Source: Maribacter halichondriae
GTDB taxonomy: Bacteria > Bacteroidota > Bacteroidia > Flavobacteriales > Flavobacteriaceae
DNA: 64,000 bases
Assembly (NCBI RefSeq): GCF_027474825.1
Contig: NZ_CP107030.1
Location: 1,742,529 to 1,806,528, forward strand
Direction: 5' to 3'
Shown: positions 16,943-26,272 of the stretch, piece by piece
How the letters are laid out: every line of letters begins with the position of its first letter
Numbering within the stretch: the stretch's first letter is position 1
The notes under the pieces: model-generated
What the model saw: only the letters and a program-made list of their open reading frames with translations
What the model was told of the DNA's origin: nothing
The model's database searches: none
Translations under genes and position numbers: made by a program

Positions 16943-19171
16943 CTACGATTTTTCTTTTAAGAGCTTGGCCAGTGCTGCAGCATACTCTATAAATGCCATG
17001 GTTTCATCGGTACGTGCCAATTTGATTTTATCAAAAATGACCAGGGCCTCACCATTACTTTCTATATGATAAATCTGATGATTTTCGAAAAAGCGAATGA
17101 TTTCAGGGGTAAAAAATGACCGAATCTCAGATTCATTATTCCCCATAAGTAGGAACTTTTTGGAAAAATCCGGATACATCTCAAAATCAATGTCTTTATA
17201 ACCCGTAAATGCCATCACTCGGTCAAATATTTTTTCTAAAACTCCTTCTTTTTCCATCGTGAAAACAGGTATTTTCTTATTCAATGTTAAGACCATGAGC
17301 GTGGTATTAAACGTCTCAGCTGTAAAAGCCTGGCCTTCATTGAAGGTTACATCCGCAATTTCCCAAGACACATCCAGATCTTTAAATTTTCCTTTCAGAC
17401 AATTCGTTTTTCGTTCGATAGGTCTAACTTCAAAGAAGTGGAAATTCTTTAGATAGGTCGTATTCCAATTTACTTGATTCGCGTATTGATAATCCCTTTC
17501 GTTGGCTAAGTTTTGCAATCGAGTTTGCCTAGGTGATAATTTTGCTACGGTATTGTTCAAAGAAATTTTCAAAGCTCTATTATAGGTGGATGACGAAACG
17601 TGCGCATCCAATCCATTTATGACCACCTTACCGCCGGTATCATTTTGCGTTTTTAAGTAATCCACTAGAAAATCCATATAGGTTATGCCTACCAATTTTG
17701 TTTCCGATAAATCAATATTGACATCAGCTCCTGAAGGAATTTGAGCCACCAATTTATCGACTTTCAAAATGCCCAAAAAGTTCGCGATTCCTTTGATATT
17801 CAAATCGTAACTGCCATCTGAATTTGTCACCAAATTTGAACCCGATTTATAGATCATCTTAAAAAATTGAGGAATAGGCACTCTCGCCAATAGCATATGA
17901 CTGATCATGGCCAATACCAATCCGCCAAGTAGTCCGATCAAGAGATTCGTATACAGGGTCAAGACCATTGTGGCAACAAAGAATATCAATTGTTCGGTTC
18001 CTTGATTATAGACTTGTTTGAAGACGGCGGGCGAAGCCAATTTAAATCCGGTATAAACGAGTAAAATGGCAAAAGCACATAAGGGCACTAGTCTCATTAC
18101 CGGGCTCAATACCACAATAAATAACAACAACAGCAGCCCTTGATACATATTGGACCATTTGGTCTTCGCGCCATTATGTATATTGACCGTTGATCGAATA
18201 ATCACGGCAATAATGGGCAAACCCCCGATCAACCCTGCTACGACCGTACTCATTCCGATACCGATCAAATCTTTGTTCAGATCGGTCTTTCGCTTGTACG
18301 GGTCGATTTTGTCAACGGCTTTTGCAATGGCCAATGACTCGATACTGGTGATGATCAAGATGGATACAACGGTCGTCCAGAATTCAAGGGTATTGATTTT
18401 GCCAAAATTAGGATGCAGTATTGAATCCATAATGTTATCGGGAATGTCCAACAGTAGTGTAGGCCCTACCTCGTAAGCCTTTCCGAAGAATGAAAGCGTG
18501 TGTTGGTCAAAGAAATTGAAAAAATAAACAAACGGAATGGAAAGCATAACGACCCACATGGGCGCCGGCAAAATATGGAAAAACCGATTGGAAATCTTGG
18601 ATTGAAACAATAATAAAAGTAGACCTGTCATAGCAATGATCACCACAAAAGGATTGGCTTGAGGTAAATATACGACCGCATCAATGAGGTTTTGAACAAT
18701 ACTCGGGCTATCGGAATGCGTGCCGAGGGCAACGTGTATTTGTTTTGCAAAAATGATAATTCCGATGGCTGCCAAAAGGCCATGAATCACTGAAGAGTGA
18801 AAGATATCTGCCAGTCGGCCTAATTTCAAGACACCTAATAAAACTTGAATGGCACCTGAAACCACCACGGCTGCCAATACATAATTGAAGGCTTGCCCCG
18901 TACCATCATCCATCAGGGCAATACCCAAAAGAATGACCGCAATAACGCCTTTGGCAGGGCCGTTGACCGATATATGACCCCCGCGATACAGGGTGGTTAC
19001 AATACCGCCCACAACCGCTGATAGAATGCCCGACATTGCCGGAGCCCCAGCGGCCAAAGCAATGCCCAATGAAAGCGGTAAAGCAATGAGTGATACACTG
19101 ACCGCTGCGATCAGGTCACTTTTCCAGTTTTCCACTAAGCCCTGAAAGCCTTTTTTGGGAGCGGTTTCCAT
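16943..19171 (-). CDS. SulP-family inorganic anion transporter with STAS domain and C-terminal extension
   Basis: Inner-membrane transporter for an anion such as sulfate or bicarbonate. The start ATG at 19171 gives METAPKKGFQGLVENWKSDL, directly before the first helix; an in-frame ATG at 19234 would add 21 residues. The N-terminal helix pair SLIALPLSLGIALAAGAPAMSG and the segment GGHISVNGPAKGVIAV are typical of bacterial SulP proteins. About a dozen helices follow, then a STAS domain with IDLSETKLVGITYMDFL. Beyond it the chain runs roughly another 180 residues, longer than a plain SulP-STAS protein, including VFTMEKEGVLEKIFDRVMAF. That extension has no motif I can name. The gene is monocistronic and divergent from the R-M operon. 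Substrate is not fixed by sequence. Confidence 0.88.
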   Translation of the reverse strand: METAPKKGFQGLVENWKSDLIAAVSVSLIALPLSLGIALAAGAPAMSGILSAVVGGIVTTLYRGGHISVNGPAKGVIAVILLGIALMDDGTGQAFNYVLAAVVVSGAIQVLLGVLKLGRLADIFHSSVIHGLLAAIGIIIFAKQIHVALGTHSDSPSIVQNLIDAVVYLPQANPFVVIIAMTGLLLLLFQSKISNRFFHILPAPMWVVMLSIPFVYFFNFFDQHTLSFFGKAYEVGPTLLLDIPDNIMDSILHPNFGKINTLEFWTTVVSILIITSIESLAIAKAVDKIDPYKRKTDLNKDLIGIGMSTVVAGLIGGLPIIAVIIRSTVNIHNGAKTKWSNMYQGLLLLLFIVVLSPVMRLVPLCAFAILLVYTGFKLASPAVFKQVYNQGTEQLIFFVATMVLTLYTNLLIGLLGGLVLAMISHMLLARVPIPQFFKMIYKSGSNLVTNSDGSYDLNIKGIANFLGILKVDKLVAQIPSGADVNIDLSETKLVGITYMDFLVDYLKTQNDTGGKVVINGLDAHVSSSTYNRALKISLNNTVAKLSPRQTRLQNLANERDYQYANQVNWNTTYLKNFHFFEVRPIERKTNCLKGKFKDLDVSWEIADVTFNEGQAFTAETFNTTLMVLTLNKKIPVFTMEKEGVLEKIFDRVMAFTGYKDIDFEMYPDFSKKFLLMGNNESEIRSFFTPEIIRFFENHQIYHIESNGEALVIFDKIKLARTDETMAFIEYAAALAKLLKEKS

Positions 19172-19354
19172 GTATTCAAAAATTCTAGGGTTGGTAGCAG
19201 CTAAATGCAAACGCGCAAAATAGTGATAATCCATTTATCGCGGGAGATAAACAAATCAAAATACAGCGAAGAATTTAGATAGGAGTGTTTAGATATGAGA
19301 TTTGAGAAGTTAGATATGAGTATTGAGTAAGGGGTAAGGAATTTAGCATGAGGT

Positions 19355-19392
19355 ATAACTCTTTACAGAAGGTGCGTTCTGTAAAGAGTTAT
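19355..19392. repeat. Hairpin 1 at left edge of the R-M island
   Basis: Perfect 16-bp inverted arms ATAACTCTTTACAGAA and TTCTGTAAAGAGTTAT around a 6-base loop (GGTGCG). A close relative with 13-bp arms and also a 6-base loop lies at 26659-26690, on the far side of the R-M genes. Here the hairpin lies between two divergent genes (SulP on minus, hsdR on plus), so it is not a transcription terminator for either. The surrounding 303-base region 19235-19537 also has a low-complexity stretch of TTAGATATGAGA-like repeats (19285-19345). Confidence 0.75.
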
Positions 19393-19416
19393 TGCTTCTT
19401 TATTCGTAAGTTGTTG

Positions 19417-19452
19417 AATCCGCTACACAGTAATTTGGGGCATTTTATTTTT
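19417..19452. repeat. Direct repeat B, partner of 16769-16806
   Basis: AATCCGCTACACAGTAATTT followed by GGGGCATTTTATTTTT matches the copy at 16769 with few changes. It lies 25 bases right of hairpin 1 and about 85 bases before the hsdR start, so it may form part of the island boundary or the hsdR leader. Confidence 0.55.
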
Positions 19453-19537
19453 AAATATCTAAAAATCTATTCTTCTCTGTTAAAACTGTGAGGGTTTTAG
19501 TACATTGGGATTTTATTCAGAATCTTCCAAAAAGTTA

Positions 19538-22500
19538 ATGACCAAAGAGCACCAAATAGAACAAAATCTAATAGAGCAGCTCAAAGAGTTGAAATATACT
19601 TATCGAGCTAATATTGTCGACAGAAAATCGCTGGAGCAAAACTTCAAATCCAAATTTGAAGCATTGAACCGTGTGCGCTTATCGGAAAGTGAATTTTTAC
19701 GCTTACGAGAAGAAATCATCGAACCTGATGTATTTGCTGCTTCTAAAAAGCTACGAGAAAGACAATACTTTCAAAGAGAAGATGGAACACCACTACATTA
19801 CACTTTAGTCAACATCAAAGACTGGTGTAAAAATGACTTTGAAGTAATAAGTCAGTTACGCATCAATACAGAAAATAGTCATCAGAGATATGATATCATT
19901 CTTCTTATTAATGGACTACCAGTAGTTCAAATTGAATTGAAGAAGTTGGATGTTTCACACCGTAAAGCCATGCAACAAATTGTGGATTACAAAAATGATC
20001 CAGGCAATGGCTATACGAATACCTTGATGTGTTACATGCAATTGTTCATTGTGAGTAACGGTTCAAGAACCATCTACTTCTCAAACAATAAAAACCAACA
20101 CTTTCAATTTAATGCAGATGAACAATTCTTGCCTGTTTATGAATTGGCGGATGTAGAAAACAAAAAAATCAATAACCTAAATAGTTTTACTGAAAAATTT
20201 CTTGCCAAGTGCACACTTGGTGAAATGATTAGCAAATACATGGTATTAGTAGAAAGCGAACAGAAGTTGCTCGTGATGCGACCATACCAAGTATATGCCG
20301 TAAAGGCTATTGTGGATTGTATTCACCAGAACCGTGGAAACGGCTATATCTGGCACACCACAGGTAGTGGTAAAACACTGACTTCATTTAAAGCCTCTAC
20401 GCTACTAAAGGACAATGCAGATATTGAAAAATGTTTGTTTGTAGTTGACAGGAAAGACCTTGACCGACAAACTCGTGAAGAGTTCAATAAATTTCAGGAA
20501 GGTAGTGTAGAAGAAAATACCAATACCGAAACCTTGGTAAGACGATTACTTTCTACCGATTATGCCGACAAAGTAATTGTTACCACCATTCAAAAATTAG
20601 GCATTGCATTAGATAGCACCTATAAGAAAAACTACAAAGAGCGTTTAGAGCCGTTGAGCGACAAACGAATTGTTTTCATTTTTGACGAGTGCCATCGCTC
20701 GCAGTTTGGTGAAAATCATAAGGCGATTAAAGAGTTCTTCCCCAATGCACAATTGTTTGGATTTACAGGAACGCCCATTTTTGACCAAAATGCCACGTAT
20801 AGGCAAATAACAGGTGAAGAAGAAACATTAAAAACCACAGACGCCATTTTTGAAAAGCAGTTGCACGCTTATACCATTACGCATGCCATAGATGATAGAA
20901 ACGTTCTTAAGTTTCATATTGACTATTTTAAGGCCCGCACTGAGCCTGCCGAACGTGGTGAAGGAACCGTACAAGCTAAACCTGGAGAAGCAATTGCCCA
21001 ACAAGCCGTTGCAGAAGCGATTATCGACAAACACAATGCAGCTACCAATCAACGCAAATTCAATGCGGTATTGGCAACTGCCTCTATCAATAATGCCATT
21101 GAATACTTCCGTTTGTTCAAAGCCATTCAGGAACGAAAGAAAAGTGAGGATGAAGATTATGTTCCGCTCAATATCGCTTGCGTGTTTTCTCCGCCTGCTC
21201 AATTGATTGCACAAAATGGCGACCAACAAAGCCAAAAGAATGCAGCTGACATTAAACAACTTCAGGAAGATTTAGCGCAGGAGAAAGAAGACAACAAGCA
21301 AAATCCTGAAGAGAAGAAACAAGCTCTGATAGAAATTATTGCCGATTATAACCAGCAGTTTGGTACCAATCACGACATCAACAATTTTGATATCTACTAT
21401 CAGGATATTCAAAGACGAATCAAAGACCAGAAATTCACCAATAAGGACTATCCGCACAAAAACAAAATTGATATTACCATAGTGGTAGATATGTTGCTCA
21501 CAGGTTTTGATTCCAAATACTTGAATACGCTATATGTGGACAAGAACCTGAAATATCACGGATTGATTCAGGCATTTTCACGCACCAATCGGGTATTGAA
21601 CGATACCAAGCCTTACGGCAATGTGCTCGATTTCCGATCGCAACAAGAAGCAGTAAATCAAGCTATAACACTCTTCTCTGGTGAAGATGGAAGTAAAGCC
21701 AAAGAAATTTGGATGGTGGATCCTGCTCCAGTGGTGATTGACCAATACCAAAAGGCAGTGGAAGCGTTGGGCGATTTTATGAAAGAACACAACTTGGTAA
21801 ATGAACCACAAGAAGTTTACAACTTGCGCGGTGATGCTGCGAAGATTGCTTTCGTAAAAAACTTTAAGGAAGTACAGCGATTAAAAACCCAACTCGACCA
21901 ATACACCGATTTAGATGAGCAGCAGAAAGAATCCATTGAAGCCATTCTGCCTAAAGACAATTTGCAAGAGTTTAGAAGCTCGTATTTAGAAACGGCTAAG
22001 CAACTGCGGGAAATACAGCAAAAAGAAGGAGAAGACGCTCCTGAAGATATACAACAACTGGATTTTGAATTTGTACTCTTTGCCTCTGCGGTAATTGATT
22101 ACGATTACATCATGAGCTTGATTGCCGACAGCACACAGCAAAAGCCTTCTCAACAGAAAATGTCCAAATCTCAAGTAATTAGTTTGCTAAAATCCAACTC
22201 TAACCTGATGGAAGAAGAGGAAGATTTGACAGACTATATCAACAGTTTGGACTGGGAAAGCGGAAAAGATGTAGAAGCGCTTCGCCAAGGCTATGAAACC
22301 TTTCGAGTAGAGAAATACGACAAAGAGTTGGCCAAAATTGCCAACGACCATGGATTGCAAACAGCAGCCTTAAAAACCTTTGTAGAGCAGGTTATGAACC
22401 GAATGATTTTTGATGGAGAAAAACTCACCGACCTGATGGAACCCCTGGAACTGGGTTGGAAACAACGCAGTAAAGCAGAGATAGCCTTGATGCAGGATTT

Positions 22501-22564
22501 GGCACCCCAATTAAAAAAACTTGCCCAAGGGCGTGAAATTTCAGGATTAGCAGCTTATGAGTAA
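19538..22564 (+). CDS. hsdR: Type I restriction enzyme, R subunit
   Basis: Translocase and nuclease subunit of a type I restriction-modification complex, about 1008 aa. I choose ATG 19538 (MTKEHQIEQNLIEQLK); an in-frame TTG at 19505 adds an atypical extension. The N-terminal nuclease domain has the PD-(D/E)xK-type core LPVVQIELKK. The SF2 helicase motor follows: Walker A in HTTGSGKTLTSFKAS, the DEAD-type box FDECHRS, and motif III-like GFTGTPIF. Later motor motifs appear in DMLLTGFDSKYLNTLYVD and QAFSRTNRVL. A long helical C-terminal region (about 760-1000) is expected for contact with the methylase. The stop overlaps the hsdS start by eight bases. The frame is intact throughout. Confidence 0.95.
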   Translation: MTKEHQIEQNLIEQLKELKYTYRANIVDRKSLEQNFKSKFEALNRVRLSESEFLRLREEIIEPDVFAASKKLRERQYFQREDGTPLHYTLVNIKDWCKNDFEVISQLRINTENSHQRYDIILLINGLPVVQIELKKLDVSHRKAMQQIVDYKNDPGNGYTNTLMCYMQLFIVSNGSRTIYFSNNKNQHFQFNADEQFLPVYELADVENKKINNLNSFTEKFLAKCTLGEMISKYMVLVESEQKLLVMRPYQVYAVKAIVDCIHQNRGNGYIWHTTGSGKTLTSFKASTLLKDNADIEKCLFVVDRKDLDRQTREEFNKFQEGSVEENTNTETLVRRLLSTDYADKVIVTTIQKLGIALDSTYKKNYKERLEPLSDKRIVFIFDECHRSQFGENHKAIKEFFPNAQLFGFTGTPIFDQNATYRQITGEEETLKTTDAIFEKQLHAYTITHAIDDRNVLKFHIDYFKARTEPAERGEGTVQAKPGEAIAQQAVAEAIIDKHNAATNQRKFNAVLATASINNAIEYFRLFKAIQERKKSEDEDYVPLNIACVFSPPAQLIAQNGDQQSQKNAADIKQLQEDLAQEKEDNKQNPEEKKQALIEIIADYNQQFGTNHDINNFDIYYQDIQRRIKDQKFTNKDYPHKNKIDITIVVDMLLTGFDSKYLNTLYVDKNLKYHGLIQAFSRTNRVLNDTKPYGNVLDFRSQQEAVNQAITLFSGEDGSKAKEIWMVDPAPVVIDQYQKAVEALGDFMKEHNLVNEPQEVYNLRGDAAKIAFVKNFKEVQRLKTQLDQYTDLDEQQKESIEAILPKDNLQEFRSSYLETAKQLREIQQKEGEDAPEDIQQLDFEFVLFASAVIDYDYIMSLIADSTQQKPSQQKMSKSQVISLLKSNSNLMEEEEDLTDYINSLDWESGKDVEALRQGYETFRVEKYDKELAKIANDHGLQTAALKTFVEQVMNRMIFDGEKLTDLMEPLELGWKQRSKAEIALMQDLAPQLKKLAQGREISGLAAYE

Positions 22565-23828
22565 GGATAAATTGATACCAGAGTTGCGTTTCCCTGATTT
22601 TGAGAAGGATGGTGAATGGGATGATAAGGTTCTAGGTGAGATTTGTGATGTACGGGATGGCACGCATGACAGTCCCAAATATGTTTCGGAAGGATATCCC
22701 TTAATTACCTCTAAAAACTTACTTGAAAATGGGGAAATGGATTTTGACAATGTTAACTACTTGTCAAAAGATGACTATGATAAAATCAATGAGCGTTCTA
22801 AGGTTGATATTAATGACATCCTATTTGGGATGATAGGAACAATAGGTAATCCAGTTATCGTAAAAAGAGACGGGTTTGCAATAAAGAATGTAGCCTTAAT
22901 TAAAACTAAAGGTGAGCTGAATCAAGAATATCTTATTCAGCTTATGAAAAGTGATTACATCGATAAACAGTTTCAAAAAGCAAATGCGGGAGGTATACTA
23001 AAATTTATTGCGTTGGGAATGATACGGAAACTTAATATTCCGACACCCCAACCCCGAGAACAACAAAAAATCGCCTCCTGCCTTTCTTCTTTAGATGAGC
23101 TATTGGCAGCCCACAACGAAAAGCTGGACGCCCTCAAAGACCACAAAAAAGGCTTGATGCAAAACCTTTTCCCGCAAGAAGGCGAAACTTTGCCGAAGGT
23201 TCGTTTTCCGGAGTTTGAAGGTGATGGGGATTGGAAGAAAAAGGAATTAGGTGACTTGATAACAATAAAAGGAAGAATTGGCTATCGCGGTTACACGAAA
23301 GAAGATATTGTAGCAAAGGGTGAAGGAGCTATTTCAATGAGCCCAAGTAATATTAGCGCACAGGGTACTTTAAGTTTTGAAAAATCAACCTATATAACTT
23401 GGGATAAATATTATGAATCTCCCGAAATTATGTTAGAAAATGGTTTTACAGTTCTTGTGAAAACAGGCTCAACTTTTGGTAAAGTTGCATTTATCACTAA
23501 CCTAGTTGAAAAAGCAACAATCAACCCTCAATTAGTTGTTTTAAAACCAAAGGACATCAATAATTTCTTTTTATATCTCATTGTTTCAAACAATGCGGTT
23601 CAAACTCAAATAACAGCAACTGTTGTTGGCGGTGCGATACCAACTTTATCTCAAGACAGCATTTCAAAATTTGAAGTGATGATACCAAAAGAAAAAGAAC
23701 AACAAAAAATCGCTTCCTGTCTTGCGGCTGTAGATGAATTAATCAATGCCCAAGCAGATAAAATTGAGCAATTGCAACAACATAAAAAGGGTTTGATGCA
23801 GGGTTTGTTTCCAAAAATTGAGAGTTAA
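22557..23828 (+). CDS. hsdS: Type I restriction enzyme, specificity subunit
   Basis: DNA-recognition subunit, 423 aa, with two target-recognition domains. The internal symmetry is plain: the conserved spacer EQQKIASCLSSLDELLAAHN...HKKGLMQNLFP after the first domain (about 160-205) is repeated as EQQKIASCLAAVDELINAQA...HKKGLMQGLFP at the C-terminus. The proximal domain begins PELRFPDFEKDGEWDDKVLG and the second VRFPEFEGDGDWKKKELGDL, the usual entry motif. The recognised bipartite sequence cannot be deduced. It overlaps hsdR by eight bases and ends three bases before the ATPase gene, so translation is coupled. No second hsdS fragment or inverted repeat suggestive of shufflon-type switching is visible nearby. 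Confidence 0.95.
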   Translation: MSKDKLIPELRFPDFEKDGEWDDKVLGEICDVRDGTHDSPKYVSEGYPLITSKNLLENGEMDFDNVNYLSKDDYDKINERSKVDINDILFGMIGTIGNPVIVKRDGFAIKNVALIKTKGELNQEYLIQLMKSDYIDKQFQKANAGGILKFIALGMIRKLNIPTPQPREQQKIASCLSSLDELLAAHNEKLDALKDHKKGLMQNLFPQEGETLPKVRFPEFEGDGDWKKKELGDLITIKGRIGYRGYTKEDIVAKGEGAISMSPSNISAQGTLSFEKSTYITWDKYYESPEIMLENGFTVLVKTGSTFGKVAFITNLVEKATINPQLVVLKPKDINNFFLYLIVSNNAVQTQITATVVGGAIPTLSQDSISKFEVMIPKEKEQQKIASCLAAVDELINAQADKIEQLQQHKKGLMQGLFPKIES

Positions 23829-23831
23829 GAG

Positions 23832-24893
23832 ATGGCGACAATAAAGGAAATAGCACAGCAAATTAAAGATGGTAAACAGCCGATAACGCTGATTTATGCT
23901 TTTAACTCTACTGGCAAAACCAAACTATCTGTTGAGTATAAGAACCTTACCAAAAAAGAGGATGGTAAACATGCTGGTGTTTATTACAATGCCTACAGTG
24001 AAGATTTATTCAGATGGGATAATGATGAACCCAATGGAAACGAAAACATGCGGCTTGAAATAATGAAGAGTAGTTTGAACCCATATTTCAGCTCCATTGT
24101 AGAAAATCCCGACCTATTCGAAGAAAAATTAGCTCCTTATTTACCAAAATACACGTTTGAATTTGACAAGAATAAAAATCCAGAAATAGGAATTGATGCT
24201 ATTCGATTTTCCAGAGGAGAAGAACCCAATATTAAAATATCCAGAGGTGAAGAACGGATTTTCATCTGGTGCTTTTTCCTTGCCTTGTTTGATGCAGATG
24301 CATGGACTGGCGAACAAGATTCCCACTACTTCATTGATGACCCAGTTTCAAGTTTGGATGACCATAATGTTTTTCTTACCGCTGATTCGCTTATTCGAAT
24401 TATTGACGAAAAAATCAAACCCAATACTGAAAAGCGATTTATCATAACTACCCATCACATCGGTCTTTTTTCTATTCTGTCAGATAGATTGATGAATAGC
24501 ACACATAGAAATAATACCAAGCGGAGCATTCTAAGTATTCAAAATGACGAGTTGTCTTTAAAGAATCACGACAAAGATGTATTTCTATATCACTTGTATC
24601 TAATGCAAGTATTGAATGAGAATATTACTGAGAAAAAAGCAATGGGATACCATTTCGTTCTACTGCGGCAGCTTTTGGAGATCATTTCTTCATTCCTTGG
24701 CACTGGTGGAATAAAAAAAGCTTTAGAGAGTATTGGTTACAAGGATGACCTTGAAAAGGTAAGTAATCAAGTAAACGCTTTATCTCATAAAGATGCAAGG
24801 CAACAACCAGCAGAATTAAATCCTGAGGATGCAGACTTGCTGAAAAAGATATTCCGTGATATTCAAACCAAATTCGAATTTATAGTTCACTAA
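23832..24893 (+). CDS. AAA/ABC ATPase, PrrC-like anticodon nuclease candidate
   Basis: 353-aa protein encoded between hsdS and hsdM. The N-terminal ABC-type ATPase has a Walker A variant AFNSTGKTKLS (Gly28-Lys29-Thr30), a signature-like ISRGEERIF, Walker B in YFIDDPVSSLDD and a switch His in ITTHHIGLF. The C-terminal part has Arg279-x-x-x-Glu283 in LLRQLLEIIS and His319 in NALSHKDA. PrrC, the tRNA-Lys anticodon nuclease associated with a type I R-M system in E. coli, has a catalytic Arg-(3)-Glu ... His triad about 36 residues long, and here the span is 40. Like prrC it is embedded in hsd genes. If so, it would be held inactive by the R-M complex and cleave tRNA when phage disarm it. The motif match is seen; the activity is inference. 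Confidence 0.7.
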   Translation: MATIKEIAQQIKDGKQPITLIYAFNSTGKTKLSVEYKNLTKKEDGKHAGVYYNAYSEDLFRWDNDEPNGNENMRLEIMKSSLNPYFSSIVENPDLFEEKLAPYLPKYTFEFDKNKNPEIGIDAIRFSRGEEPNIKISRGEERIFIWCFFLALFDADAWTGEQDSHYFIDDPVSSLDDHNVFLTADSLIRIIDEKIKPNTEKRFIITTHHIGLFSILSDRLMNSTHRNNTKRSILSIQNDELSLKNHDKDVFLYHLYLMQVLNENITEKKAMGYHFVLLRQLLEIISSFLGTGGIKKALESIGYKDDLEKVSNQVNALSHKDARQQPAELNPEDADLLKKIFRDIQTKFEFIVH

Positions 24894-24895
24894 GA

Positions 24896-26272
24896 ATGAC
24901 ACAAAAAGAACAACATAAAAAACTAGGCGATACCCTTTGGGGCATTGCAAACGATTTAAGAGGAGCCATGAATGCGGATGATTTCCGTGATTACATGCTG
25001 TCGTTTTTGTTTTTACGCTACTTATCGCACAACTACGAAGAATCGGCCAAAAAGGAATTGGGATCTGATTACCCAAAAGTAGCAGAAGATGATGGTCGCA
25101 CGCCTCTTGGTATTTGGTATGCCGCCAACGAAGAAGATGTACCCGAGTTTGAAAAGCAAATGCGCAGAAAAGTGCACTATGTTATCAAACCAGACCATTT
25201 GTGGAGCAACATTTCAGAATTAGCTCGCACCCAAAATGGAGAATTATTGGTCACGTTGGAAGAAGGTTTTCGCTATATAGAAAACGAATCGTTTGACAAC
25301 TCTTTTCAAGGGCTGTTTTCAGAAATCAACCTAAATTCTGAAAAGCTTGGCAGAACACCAACCGAAAGAAACAAGAAGTTGTGCAACATCATCCAAAAGA
25401 TTGCAGAAGGCATTGCTGATTTTTCCACCGATACCGATACACTTGGAGATGCCTATGAATATTTGATTGGTCAGTTTGCTGCAGGTTCGGGAAAAAAAGC
25501 AGGTGAGTTTTATACGCCACAACAAATTTCCACCATCCTTTCAGAGATTGTCACATTAGACAGTCAAGACCCATCTACAGGCAAGAAAAGCAAGTTGGAA
25601 AAGGTGTTGGACTTTGCTTGCGGTTCAGGTTCCTTATTGTTGAATGTTAGAAAGCGTATCAAAGACAATGGCGGTACAGTAGGTAAAATTTACGGCCAAG
25701 AGAACAACATCACCACCTACAACTTGGCAAGAATGAACATGCTTTTACATGGCATGAAGGACACGGAATTTGAAATCTATCATGGTGATACTTTAAAAAA
25801 TCAGTGGGATATTTTGAATGAAATGAACCCTTCCAAGAAAACCGAATTTGATGCCATAGTTGCCAATCCCCCTTTCAGTTTGCGTTGGGAACCAAATGAT
25901 ACATTGGCAGAAGATTTCCGTTTTAAAAGCTATGGTTTAGCTCCTAAGTCAGCAGCTGATTTTGCTTTCCTATTGCACGGTTTTCATTTCCTTGGAAAAG
26001 AAGGCACAATGGCTATCATTTTGCCTCATGGTGTATTATTCCGTGGTGGTGCAGAAGAGCGAATTCGTGAAAAGCTACTGAAAGACAACAATATTGACAC
26101 AGTAATTGGCTTGCCTTCAAACCTATTCTATTCAACAGGTATTCCGGTTTGTATTTTGGTACTAAAAAAATGCAAAAAGAAGATGATGTGTTATTTATCA
26201 ATGCCAGTGAGCATTTCGCTAAAGGTAAGAGACAAAACACTCTTGCGAAAAAGAACATTGCTAGTATCGTAG
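24896..26272 (+). CDS. hsdM: Type I restriction enzyme, M subunit (N-terminal part, frameshifted)
   Basis: N6-adenine methyltransferase subunit that, with HsdS, protects host DNA and is needed for restriction. The N-terminal HsdM helical domain (to about residue 165) is followed by the methylase core with GEFYTPQQIS, the SAM-binding motif LDFACGSGSLLL and the catalytic NPPF at 324-327. The frame agrees with the family to Cys426 (LVLKKC), then changes to unrelated residues and stops at 26272. The expected continuation KKEDDVLFINASEHF is in the next frame. Adding one A to the AAAAA run at 26174-26178 restores KKCKKEDDVLFINA. The catalytic core survives, but the C-terminal helices for HsdS contact would be lost. 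The gene starts three bases after the ATPase gene. Confidence 0.92.
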   Translation: MTQKEQHKKLGDTLWGIANDLRGAMNADDFRDYMLSFLFLRYLSHNYEESAKKELGSDYPKVAEDDGRTPLGIWYAANEEDVPEFEKQMRRKVHYVIKPDHLWSNISELARTQNGELLVTLEEGFRYIENESFDNSFQGLFSEINLNSEKLGRTPTERNKKLCNIIQKIAEGIADFSTDTDTLGDAYEYLIGQFAAGSGKKAGEFYTPQQISTILSEIVTLDSQDPSTGKKSKLEKVLDFACGSGSLLLNVRKRIKDNGGTVGKIYGQENNITTYNLARMNMLLHGMKDTEFEIYHGDTLKNQWDILNEMNPSKKTEFDAIVANPPFSLRWEPNDTLAEDFRFKSYGLAPKSAADFAFLLHGFHFLGKEGTMAIILPHGVLFRGGAEERIREKLLKDNNIDTVIGLPSNLFYSTGIPVCILVLKKCKKKMMCYLSMPVSISLKVRDKTLLRKRTLLVS

